Made by a program: the position numbers and the translations under genes. The notes below the pieces were generated by a model. That model worked only from the letters and a program-made list of their open reading frames with translations. It did no database searches and was not told where the DNA came from. From Fallopia convolvulus (taxonomy: Eukaryota; Streptophyta; Magnoliopsida; Caryophyllales; Polygonaceae): a DNA stretch of 64,000 bases. The DNA lies in the NCBI GenBank assembly GCA_964016875.1, contig OZ024733.1, positions 21,805,324 to 21,869,323 of the forward strand. Reading direction: 5' to 3'. Shown here one piece after another: positions 12,301 to 22,500 of the stretch (positions are counted from its first letter, which is position 1; every line of letters begins with the position of its first letter).

Positions 12301-12558
12301 CAACGGTAAAGTATCAAAATTGTGAACTTTTTACTAGTTTTTATCTCAATGAAAGTAGTAAATGTTGTTTATATGCTTGGTAGTTTTCTCATGAAATTGG
12401 AGGCCAATCTGGGAGAGTTGGTGAAGGGTCAAGCATATCAACTCAAACTTTCTCAAGTGCTCCACCAAAGAGGTCTATGATCACATCAAAAATTCAACTT
12501 TCTGATGTTATAAAGAGGTCTAGCAAGTTCATTGAAGACCATGTTTCGAACAGTTGAA
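9319..12558 (+). pseudogene. MULE transposase (MuDR-type), several exons, inactivated
   Basis: In order: a PB1-like N-terminal domain (9319 onward; MNIHVRFRYGG, VDPDKLS) and an acidic Ser/Asp stretch; a TAA at 10021-10023; an intron; a MuDR-type DNA-binding region with several stops (about 10190-10470); then the catalytic domain from 10469 with GLDGCHLKG (first Asp). A stop follows at 10909. After an intron at about 11071-11150 comes CVRHLYNNF. The usual SDRQK Asp reads SNRQK. A SWIM zinc finger follows (CGCFKWDLTGIP) with a TGA where the next Cys should be. The C-terminus has a CCHC knuckle (CSHCGLEGHTKRKC, about 11980-12020) and two small exons ending near 12558. It would have cut and moved the element. 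Confidence 0.85.
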
Positions 12559-13199
12559 GAACTTCATGGATCAGTTGAAGATAACTAAGTCGTAACTATG
12601 TATTAACTATGGCAATGATAACTAAGTCTGAATTTTTTGTGTTTTTTGATTTAGAGTCAATTCTGTCTACTACATGTTAATGTCTTGAATAAGCTGAATT
12701 TTTTGTATTTCTAAATCAGTTGAAGAACTGCAGTCGTGAGGCTTCTTGTTTCTAAAATCTGTTGCACTTTTGTTTGCAATGTTGTAGCAGAAATGTTGTA
12801 GCTGTAGCAGCCGTGAGGCTTATGGTTTTACAGCCGTGAATATTGGTTCTGGTTTGTAATTTCTCAATATGGCTTCTGGTTGCTGGTTTCTGAAATGCTG
12901 TAATTTCTGCTGGTGTGCAAGTTCTATAATAGTTCTGCTGGTTTCTAGCTTGGTTTCTGGTGTGCAAGTTCTGCTGTACAGATTACAAAACTCTTTGGAA
13001 TTTATAATAGTTTTGTTGGTTTCTGAAATCTGTTACAAAACTCTTTGGAATTTATGAGCCATTATGGTGAAGACAGGGATTGCATACATACCAACAACAT
13101 CACTTAAATACCAACAAAGTGTAGTTACTCCATACACACCAAAGAAGACTTGTTTGGCTTAAAGCATACAAATACAATAGAGATTACATATACTTTGTC
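12559..13199 (+). other. Intergenic region between convergent MULE genes
   Basis: There is no coding frame. The sequence is rich in repeated TTTCTG and GGTGTGCAAGTTCTG units (about 12840-13030). It would hold the 3' ends of both convergent transcripts. Confidence 0.5.
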
Positions 13200-13631
13200 C
13201 TACATAATAAAATTGAGTACAACAACATTCACAACCATAAATATCACCAAGAAAATAGCAATACTAGAATCAAGTTTGATTGATGCTTTATTTATATGGG
13301 TCTTCTTCATTCTCTCTTGCATTTCTTGTGCCAATTGCTTCTTCTCGCTTTCAGCGTGTTGCAAGGACTCCTTCAATTTCTTGATTTCCTCTTCCACTTT
13401 CTTCTTTTATTTAACCAAATCACTTATGGCCATAGAAGCTCTGTCGCCAAACCAATCGTGCCATTCAAAGAAGCTACATAAATTTCTCTTTGTACTTGAC
13501 ACATATGTTCCGCATCTATAAAACCGACGCTCGTAATTATCTTCGGTGTGCGCAACAAACAATCTAGCCCTTATACCACAATTGCAAAACTTGCTCTCGA
13601 TGCTAATAGAAGTGGCACTTGAACTTGTCAT
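13200..13631 (-). pseudogene. GRF zinc-finger protein with coiled coil and C-terminal membrane span, in the MULE
   Basis: The ATG is at 13631. A GRF-type zinc finger comes first (FCNCGI, then RRFYRCGTY, then CSFFEWHDW). One in-frame TAA (13407-13409) follows, and the same frame continues with a Lys/Glu-rich coiled coil (EEEIKKLKESL, EKKQLAQEMQE) and a hydrophobic tail (IAIFLVIFMVVNVVVL) ending at 13200. Without the stop it would be about 143 aa. Similar small GRF/coiled-coil/tail-anchor proteins are common in plant genomes. GRF fingers bind nucleic acid in other proteins; the role here is unknown. Its place convergent to the transposase recalls mudrB of MuDR, but that is position only. Confidence 0.75.
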
Positions 13632-14394
13632 ATTGTAATTCTATCTATATGCACACATAAAATGGAGCATAAGTTAACTGGTTGGATTTCAAAAAACATG
13701 TGGAATTAATTAATCCAGTAAGTAAGTGATGTCTAATTTATAAAATGGATCATAAGTTAACTAGTAAGCAACTGATCTCTAATTAATCCATTTCAGCACG
13801 TGATGTCTAATCTAGTAAGCAACTTCATGTTTCCTTCTATCTATAATCCAGTAAGCAAGTGATTTCACAAATCTGAACTTCTCTGAAATCAGTAGCAAAT
13901 TCCATGCGTCACCATCACATTAATTACAGATTAGGTCGATGAGCATTACACTAATCAATGAATCAGCAAATTAATTTACAAATAGGTAGAATACGGTTGA
14001 AATAACAAACCTATTTCACGTTGCCGACAAAGAAGAACACCACCTTTCCACACCTTGTATACAAACCCAACGAATTAGTCTCTATCTTGTGATTGCATAA
14101 CATAAAGCCTCAAAACCCTAATTTTATCGCTCCAAATGACCGAGAAATTAGTAAACCCTAAATCCAAATTACCTAGAAATTTTGGGTTGATTTCCTGAGT
14201 TGATGGGAACGAGGTCGATTGTCGTTCGTAATTCCAGGTCGCTCATTGTTCTTCGCTCGTAGTACAAATTTGCCCAAGGTTGATTGTCGTTCTGGTTCGC
14301 ACAATGACAAGAACGAGAAACTCTCTCTCCCTTTCTTATGAAATTGGAAGAATGACGATTCAATATGACAAGTTAACTGGTTGCTTAAGTGGGG

Positions 14395-14592
14395 CCTTCG
14401 TAAATAAGTGTTTGTTTTTAAAAATTTATTTAAAATAAGGGTGGAATTAACGGAGGAGAAAACGGTTATGTGAGTTTAGGTGGTTAAAAGTCATATTAGT
14501 ACAATTAAGGGTGGTTAATTGTTGAAAAAAAAAATAAGGGGTGGTTAAATGCAACATTAGAAAAATAACAGGTGGTTAAGTGCAATTTCCCC
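14395..14592 (-). repeat. Right terminal inverted repeat of the MULE
   Basis: This is the reverse complement of 8413-8610 with small differences, followed by the TATCTTTTA duplicate at 14593-14601. Confidence 0.85.
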
Positions 14593-15567
14593 TATCTTTT
14601 AAGTTGGGTAAGTTTTTATCTTTTAGCCTTTTTAATAGATAGTTTCTTAGTATAAAAACCCTTGTTCTAAGCTTAGAAAAGGGGGAGTTCTAGGAGAAGT
14701 CGAGTAAGAAGAGGAAGTCGAAGCTGAGTTCGATCGAGAGAGAGAATTTAGGGTCGGTAATTGGATCTTTCTCGGTGTTCTTAAGTGTTTTCGGATTCAA
14801 CGAAGTTTGTAAGACAATATTTTCTTATTTAATTTTAAGTAAGTTTAGTTTGTTTTCAATGTCTTCTTTGATTAAAGTTATTTGCTTTATTTCAATGATT
14901 AGTGAGTAGTTTTCTTATCTAGGGTCGAGGTTGAAACCCGACATAGGTGTGCATGTTTGAATGAGTAAGTTGATGTTTTGATTGCCTTTTATCTATTTAA
15001 TTACTTGTTGTGCTTATGCTTAGACGATAGTCAAAGTAATTTGAGTTTTCAAACTTGATCGAAAGAGAAAGTTGTTAACTTGAATGATGATATTGTTCGT
15101 TAACGAACGTTTCGAGCTTTGGATTCAAAACAAGTAATGAAGTGAATTGATTTATGAGAATTGATTGATTTGCTTGTTAGTCAGCGGAAGTTGATGAATT
15201 TATCTTTAAAGGCATGATCTTTATCTTCGTATGAGTTTTTATGCATAGCTATGTCGTGGAAACCCTTATCCTAGATCTTTTTATCTCACTGAATTTGTTA
15301 TGTTTTACTCTCATCATCATTCGTTACCGAGTCGATTCGGATCGGTACCGAACCTGTGTTAGATAGTTAGTTTTTCTGTTATTCGGTAGAATTCCGTTAA
15401 CGAGGTTGGTCATAGCTGTTTTTGCCTATTTTGCTTTGTTTCTTGTTTTTTTCAGTTGATAGACAAACAACCGTGCTTCCCGTGGACGATCCTGACTTCG
15501 CTATACGCAGCGGGGTCTTGACTACAAATTTTATTTGTTGTTAAGTAAATCCCTACTCAACAAAGCC

Positions 15568-16238
15568 AGGAAGGAATAACCACTACAGTCCATGGTCGTT
15601 CCGTGTTGGTTACAAAAGAAAAGGTTGAGCTCTTGTACCTCCCCAATTGGTACGAGACTTGGACTTCCACACCATTTTCGCTAGCTAAGAAACCTCAAGA
15701 TGATGCTTCATTGAGGATAGCTCAGTCACAGTTTGAGGGGGAAGAGGATGACATGCAAGAAGATGAAGAGGCTACTGCTGAGGAGGTCGGTACCGAGCCT
15801 TATGGCTTCGGTACCGAGGGGGTAGCAAATGCAGAGGGCCACATTAATGTGCCTGAAGAGCACGGTATCGTGGTGTATGACCCCGACACCGACCCTTATG
15901 GGGTCGGTACCGACCCCCACTTTCAACAGCAACAGCACAATACCGATGGGCCTAATCCCAATCGTGCCTCCAACTTCGATTTTGCTCCACCACAGTGGGC
16001 AAATGATTTGGTTTCCAGGATGCAACAGTTGTGCATGCATCAATACCACATACATGACCAAATCAATTAGTGGAAAGAGGCTTAAGCAACTCGTGTGGCA
16101 GTTGAGGATGAGCGTTACAAGATGGATGAGTCTCGCTGGAGGACAAGTGAGGAACGTTGGGCAAAGGGTGAAGAATGTTGGCGATCCACCATTGAGTTCA
16201 TGGAGAACTTTGAACACTACTTTTCACCTAAGCGTTGA
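15568..16238 (+). pseudogene. Env-position ORF of copy A, C-terminal part
   Basis: It resumes the frame broken at 3225: the codon split by copy B is completed by 15568-15569. It continues with VHGRS, LLYLPNWYETWT and acidic EGEEDDMQEDEE, then a stretch where GGTACC dyads are translated as VGTE/FGTE/VGTD repeats (15786-15920). A TAG at 16068-16070 and a TAA at about 16083 precede the conserved terminal SRWRTSEERW stretch, which ends at TGA 16236-16238. The alignment to copy B's ORF is full-length. Confidence 0.75.
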
Positions 16239-16345
16239 TTCCCTCTTTCTCTCAAGGATGTCAAAAGATGTTTCCACGGCTTCAACAACCATTTTGTGAG
16301 TTCATTTTCTTTTCCCTATCTTTTTCTTTTGCTTTGCTTTGTTTT

Positions 16346-16380
16346 TACAATGAGGACATTGTATAGCTTAAGTATGGGGT
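16346..16380 (+). other. Stem-loop plus PPT-like motif after the ORF (copy A)
   Basis: The stem TACAATG/CATTGTA with loop AGGA is followed by TAAGTATGGGGT (16369-16380). It is the counterpart of 6374-6409, with a G-C pair replaced by A-T. Confidence 0.6.
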
Positions 16381-18036
16381 GGGGAGGGAAAAGAAAACTT
16401 CTGTGTTTTTGTTTTCAGTTGCTTTTTCTTTCAAGTTTTAGGGCTTGCTATACTTTGCTTAACAAAAAGCAATAGTTAACAAAAATTGTGCTTTTCACAT
16501 TTTCCAAAGCTAAAATATAACTACAATGCACATATATCAATGTGAAAAAGCATACTTTTCTCCAAAAATTACTTTTTATTAAGAAACTATAGCAAGGCCT
16601 TAGTTGCTTTAAGTTGCTTTTCTTTGCATAAAAAGTCTTGAAAATTCACAAAAAGATTTTAGAACGGATAAGTACCCTAGATTTTATGGTTCTATGATTG
16701 CTTTTGCTTGCATGATCATGTATTTTTTTGGCATGTTTTTGATAGTATAGCCCAAATTTCATTATGAAAATGTTTTTAAATTGTGAAATTAGCATGTGAT
16801 GAAACTGAATGCATATGACTTTTAGCATGAGTATATTGCAATCCAACAAAATTTCCATGTGAGCTTATTTAGCCTTGATTTTCATGTGTGATTTACTCTC
16901 TATATGTATATTATCTCTTGACATTGTTATGGTTATCTATTTCTCAAAGCCTCTATAAGATTTTAGATCATTACTTGTGAAATTATATGATAGAGAACTT
17001 AATTTTTCATGAGCCTTATTAATCCTTATCCACCCTTACATTATTCCTTGTTTTTGAAGCCAATCTTTGCCTTAAGCCTTTTATTTTTAGCTCCACGAAA
17101 TTATTTCCTAGCCGATATAAGCTTGACCCTATCTGGGGATTAGGACTTAGTGATGTATGTTGGTTAAGAAGAAGGGATTGGTTGGGTAGATTGGAAGTCT
17201 CTTTGTTAAAAGTTGTAAAAAGAACTCTTGGTTAAGAAGTGCACAAGTTAGAGTTAGTTAAAAAGAAGAAAGAGAATGAAGTTTCAGATCATTACCGACC
17301 CTTACAGGGTCGGTAATGAGGTTATCTCAGCAGAGGAAAAAGAAGAGAACGTAGACTCGTTACCGACCCCTGTGGGGTCGGTATCGAACCCTTCCCAGTA
17401 AAAAATGCAGAAAATTCAAAAAAGGGGAAGAAAAACAATATATGTGCAAGTGCAATAAAAGTTTAAACCAAGAGTTTCTTTGTGTTTATGAGACTTTCTA
17501 GGATTTTATTTGGTGAGTGAGAGAAAATGAGTGTTCTTTAAAAGAAAGTGAGTTTGGTATGTTCTTTTGAGAAGTTTTGGATATATGTGAGTCTTTAGGA
17601 GTCTTTATTCCCAGATATTATTAGCACCACATAGCCAAAATATTTTTCACGCCTTATTGTTATTACTAAGCCCCATTACAACCCGCCCGAATGGAAACTT
17701 CTATGAAGTTTTTCATTGAGCCTAAGTTCTCTTGATGATCTTTGCTTGTTTTGATAATCTTTGGTGGAGAGTTTGGTGATATAAGTTCCAATTTCTATGA
17801 GTTTTTGCATATTTGATTGAGTTGAGAGTTGAACTTATAAGCCTAAACACATGAGAATTGAGTGAAACACTTTATCCTTTGTGAGGTTGGATTGTGATTT
17901 CTTATGTCTATTTGTTGTTCATATATGTATGATGACGTTAAGATTCACTTGCTATTTTCACTAATGCTGAAATTGCTTTTTGATGAGGGCTATTACTTGA
18001 GGAATGTGTTGATTGGTTTTGGTTTATGTTTATTGA
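16381..18036 (+). other. 3' non-coding region of copy A
   Basis: No coding frame. It matches 6410-7913 of copy B. Two strong hairpin modules lie at 17289-17319 (13-bp perfect stem) and 17355-17391. Confidence 0.6.
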
Positions 18037-18073
18037 TTGCTTGAGGACAAGCAAGCATAAGTATGAGGTATTT
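18037..18073 (+). other. Terminal stem-loop and polypurine tract of copy A
   Basis: The stem TTGCTTG/CAAGCAA with AGGA loop is followed by TAAGTATGAGGT (18058-18069), ahead of the LTR start at 18074. It is identical in layout to 7914-7950. Confidence 0.65.
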
Positions 18074-19575
18074 TGATGTTTGTATTTTTAGCTTAGTTTT
18101 TGAGTGTTTTTCTAGGTTGTTTAGTTTAGTTTAGTTTAGTCATGCTTTTGTGTTAGTTTTGTGTCTTTTAGATGAGTTTGCATATTTTGAGAAAAGTATG
18201 GAAGCTACTCTATTTTTGTATTTTTCTGTAGGTTTTGAAGCAAGTTGGAGCATTCTGGAGGCATTGAGATAAGGAGGAGACAGAGGAGCATGGCGAGCTA
18301 GAAAGGAGACAAGGACATGGGAAGAGACGACCCCGGAAAATCCAAAAGAAGCTGTGAAGAAGAACATGTGAATATTCAAGAAAACAAGATCAAACAGGCT
18401 CATTACCGACCCTGAGGGGTTCGGTACCGAGGCTTGCATGAAAAGATTTGGCGAAAAATTCAACAAGAGTCTACCGACCCTGATAGGGTCGACACCGAGG
18501 TCCCCTGTGTCGATAGGCATAGCCGACATCGAACTTTTAATGATTTTATTCCGTAATCTTTTAGTTTTAGAAAGTTCTATCTTTATGGAAACTTTTTAGA
18601 TAGCTTTTCTAGTATAAATATTCTTGTCTTCAGTAGTTTTAAGGGGGTTAGTTGGGCGAATTGAGAAGAGACGTGAGAATTCCTTCAAAAACACGCACCT
18701 TTTTCTCTAGTTTGCTGATTTTAGATTGTTCTTAAGGAAACTTGGTGAAGAAGTTTGTTAGTACTGGTTGTTTTCTGAGACAAGAAGTGTTATTAATTCA
18801 ATTAAGTTTAGTTTTGATTCAAAGTTATGTCTTTATTTAAGTATTTTGTTTGTTTTTCCTTAAGCATGTGTAAGTAGTCTTCTTTTCTAGGATCAGGGTT
18901 GAAAACCCGACATGATTGTGCATGAATGATGATGTGATGAATGATTGAATGCCTTCTATCTATTGTCTTCTTGTTTTGTGCTTATGCTTTGATGAAAGTC
19001 AAGGTAATTCGAGTTTATTGCTTAATCGAAAGAGAAAGTTATGAATTTGAATGTTGATAATGTTTGATAACAAAAGTTACAAACTTTGGATAAAAAATAA
19101 GTAGAAAGTGAATTGAATTATGAAAATAGATTGATTTAGTTGCTTTAATCAATGAAAATTGATGACTTTATATTCAAGGCATGATATTTATGATTCACAT
19201 TATCTTGATTGCATGATTGTGTTGTGGTAGGCCCTTGTCCTAGATCTTTTTCTCTTATTCGAAATTTCATATTACCCTCTGTTTTGCGTCATTACTGAGG
19301 TCTTCTACTCGGTACCGAACCTGCGTTTTCTGTGTTTGAATTGCTTCGTTGATTGTTCAGTAGATCATCGATACCAACCCTGATAAGGTCGGTACTGACC
19401 TATTTTATCCGTTAACTAGTCGTTATTCCTTGTTTTGTTTCTGTTTTGTGTGTTCTTTCGCTTTATAGATTAGTAGTTAAACACAACCTTGCTTCCTGTG
19501 GGCGATCTTGACTCCCTGTACTCAGTGGGGTCTTGACTAAAAATTTATTTGCTGTTAAGTAAATCCCTCTCAATA
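18074..19575 (+). repeat. 3' LTR of copy A
   Basis: It begins TGATGTTTG and ends near AATA at 19575 (CA decayed), about 1.5 kb. It aligns with the copy B right LTR throughout. It contains TATAAATA at 18613-18620 and dyads at 18399-18430, 18473-18520, 19297-19320 and 19367-19400. Confidence 0.8.
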
Positions 19576-22500
19576 GTTTATGTGAGCGAGTGTTTTCACA
19601 AGAAAATCAAACACTTTCGTGTGATATCATGGAGCGTCTTCCACGTGTGCAAGTGAAGGATCCTCAAGATCCATGGCTGGATGGTTTCGTCCAAGTGAAG
19701 GAAGAACCACAAGACCATGGCAAGATGGCTTCGTCCAAGTTGAGAAAGAAGAGGAATCGTTTGACTTGAACAAGGTACGTTTTGTTCTTGATAGAATCGT
19801 CTTTTCAACGCTTCTATTGTCGTTTTGGTACGTTTTATCTCGCAATAATATTGCGGAATCCCTTGGCATGGAATAGGGGCAATATTCATTGAAGGAAAAC
19901 CCGGATTATTTGAGTGACTCATTGCCATTATCCAAGATAACTTTATAAATTGTTTTAACTAGGATCGGTGGTGATTACCTTTATGGTCTACTCCCAAACG
20001 AGATTACCCTTCGGGGTCTACTCACGAGATTACCTTTCGAGGTCTACTCAAACTGCCTTGTCATACAAGGGCCGACTTTTACTTCAACTTGACTATGCAA
20101 ATGCTATTCTTATACCCTTAAAATCAACATTCTTCAACAAATATTATGTTTATGTTTTTTTTTGCATTGTTGTCTTTGTTTTGTTAAGTTTGAGGATTTG
20201 GCTAAATGAGGGGATAAAACGGTTGATGACGTGACCTCTTACTTGAGGGAAGTCAAGATCGAACCCCCTAGTCCCATAAGGCCAACCGAAGTGGACAGCG
20301 GAGGGCTCTAAGACTTCGATGATTGGCGTGAAGAGTACAACCGTGGCATGGTGTATTGGGATTGGTACATCACTAACGTGAGGGTTGAACCCAATCTCGA
20401 GAGTGTTAAGGGAAAGGAGGTTTTTGCGCCTCAACCCTCCAAGGCTATGAAGGCTTGTGATCCTAATCATGGACATGAGGGAAGGCAAGGGTACTCGAGG
20501 TTCAAGCGGCGCACGAGGTCAAAGGCAAAGCACACGTGTGCCAAACCTAGGATGAGCGTACCAAGGCCGAGCCTTTGGGGGATGGAGGAGCCGTTGTTGG
20601 TGGCACCTATTAGGCGAACGTCTATGGGGATCGTAGGCCAATAAGGTCGGTCTATTGCTCACTATGTGGTGTTAGGCTTTGTTCTTGATTTATGCATAGT
20701 TATATTTTCCTTTTGTAAACGTGTGTGTGTGTGTGTTTTAGCATAGAAAGTGTGCTTTAAATTTATGTATGTGTGTACCTTGAATAAAGGGTAATAGTGT
20801 ATGATTGATCGCTTGAAAGTCGATCATGTAATGATTTATGTTTGTAATAATAAACTATGGTTTGATATATAAGAATGATCTTAACAACATGTGTGCAAGA
20901 AGAGGACTAAGTCCTATTCTTAAGATCTACTTTGAAAAGTTGATTCTTGGTTCATTCTCTTTTGGATGATCCTAAACAGATTACCCTTGAGTCGACCAAT
21001 CTTTGATTGGGACAACTCATGCTCTAGACTACCTTCGGGTCAACTAGAGTAATTAGACTACCTTCGGGTCTACTAATGTAAGGGTCTACTGGATTGCCCC
21101 CACGTGAGAGGGTTGACATATGTTGGCTATGAATACACTAAAGAATACATAAAAGAGATGGTGAGAGTCTCTTTGATAAGATGCATGTGGAAGATCACTT
21201 ATGTGATTTCATGAAAACCATGCTTCTTATGGAAAGGAAATGTGATAGTCTTGATTGGTTTAGATTAAGATTTCTTGCATAATTATATTGAGCAATGAAT
21301 TCATGAGAACCATATCTCGTATGGCTTAGTCGAACAAAAGTTTGACAAAGATTGAAAGTGTCAAGTGCGTAGGCTTTGATACTTTAGCACGACTAGGATC
21401 GATCATGGCTTCACCGGTCTTGTCATGCGCTTATGTCCTCAAAGGATAGTGACTTGAAATTAAAATGAAGTATGGATTGTTGTTGACTTGTCTAAATGTA
21501 GACATGAAATGTGCTTTGAATATTAATTAATGTCAAAAGAATTTCCATGATATGGAGACCGGCGCAAGTTTTGTCTTTGATTAAACCTAGACGCGTCCGT
21601 GTTTTGGGCAAAGGCGCACCGAGGAGTACCAAGTCTCGATACCGTTCTCTATGGCTCTTGACGTTAGTAGTCGTGACAACTAATGTGCGCCATATGCACG
21701 CCCGTGATGGGACAAGTGATTCGACCCTCTCGGCTCTAGGCGCTCGGAGGCACCACGTAAGGATTGAGTCGAGAGTGTGCAAGGCCGTGGTTTTGACATG
21801 CCCACGGTTTTGAATGTGCCTTGGCACGCCGGGACTAGGTGCTTGGTGCTTGGCATGGTTGGGCTTGCGACAAGGTTAAGAGTTACTTGTGCCAAGTTGA
21901 TGTGTCACCCCTTTGGGTGCGCGGCGCTCATTGGAGTCGCCTTTTGGCGAGCTTCGTGGCACGACTATGGATAGCACAAGGTGTGCCGAGGCTGATCACA
22001 ATCGAGCCTTGTCCATGGAAGGTGCTCAGCGTGTGGCGTCGTTGCACGGTTTTGGTGGTTCATGGGCGTGCCTGCAAGGGGCACTTAAATTTGATTGTAT
22101 AATTAATGGAATCATACTTGAAGTCATGAAATGTTTCCTGATTTTGGAGATGTTAAAGAGTTGTGATTGAGTTTTAAAACTTGGATTATCACATACCCCA
22201 TTAGGCTCTTAGGGTGGCTCATGTTCATTAGGTTGGATTGATAGAACTTGTTTGAGAATTTTGAAACACTGGTTTTAGAACTTTCAATTTGACAAGTAAA
22301 TGTTCTAGAAAAGACCTATGAGGACGTGTGATCCATCCTTGGATCCAAGGAAAGAAAAGGAAAGTGTCAATGCGCCATGAAGGCTTGATATTGACAACTT
22401 TGTTATATTAGTTATATGGTTAAGTTGACCATTGAGATGACTAAGGCATGAATAATGGCATGTTTAGTGAAAGAAAAATCTTAACATGTGTAGTGAACAC

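Larger units (their letters stand above)
8413..14592 (+). mobile_element. Mutator-like element (MULE), 6180 bp
   Basis: Long terminal inverted repeats start GGGGAAATTGCAC and end GTGCAATTTCCCC. The outer ~190 bp of each end match well (8413-8610 against 14395-14592), with weaker similarity continuing inward. A perfect 9-bp duplicate flanks the element. It carries a transposase gene on plus (9319-12558) and a GRF zinc-finger gene on minus (13200-13631), arranged convergently. Both reading frames are broken, so it is no longer autonomous. Confidence 0.95.
3226..15562 (+). mobile_element. Athila/Tat-like deletion derivative, copy B, inserted into copy A
   Basis: The element starts TGATG and ends AACA. 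It consists of a shortened left LTR (3226-3767), leader (3768-4677), env-position ORF (4678-6260), 3' non-coding region and PPT (to 7950), and a right LTR (7951-15562) that is itself split by a Mutator-like element. It has no gag, protease, reverse transcriptase or integrase, so it is non-autonomous. The LTR halves and ORF are close relatives of copy A but belong to a different subfamily: its short dyads mostly use a GTTAAC core, where copy A uses TACC-type cores. Confidence 0.85.
7951..15562 (+). repeat. Right LTR of copy B (split by the Mutator-like element)
   Basis: The LTR runs 7951-8412 and resumes after the 9-bp duplicate at 14602, ending AACA at 15562 (about 1.4 kb in all). It aligns with the copy A LTR (18074-19575), including the TATA region and the shared end CTGTTAAGTAAATCCCT. 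Confidence 0.8.
1..19575 (+). mobile_element. Athila/Tat-like Ty3/gypsy retrotransposon, copy A (left end outside window)
   Basis: The order on the plus strand is pol end (1-1212), leader (1213-2361), env-position ORF (2362-3225, resuming at 15568-16238), 3' non-coding region (16239-18073) with a polypurine tract, and 3' LTR (18074-19575). Copy B (3226-15562) interrupts the ORF. Removing copy B plus one 5-bp target duplicate makes the ORF frame continuous. The 5' LTR, gag and most of pol lie left of the window. The Athila/Tat assignment rests on the integrase type and on an extra ORF downstream of pol; it is from family knowledge, not a search. Confidence 0.8.

Noticed and set aside
20701..20745. 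GT-repeat (microsatellite) near 20720
   Set aside because: A short simple repeat of ordinary length, not worth a separate call.
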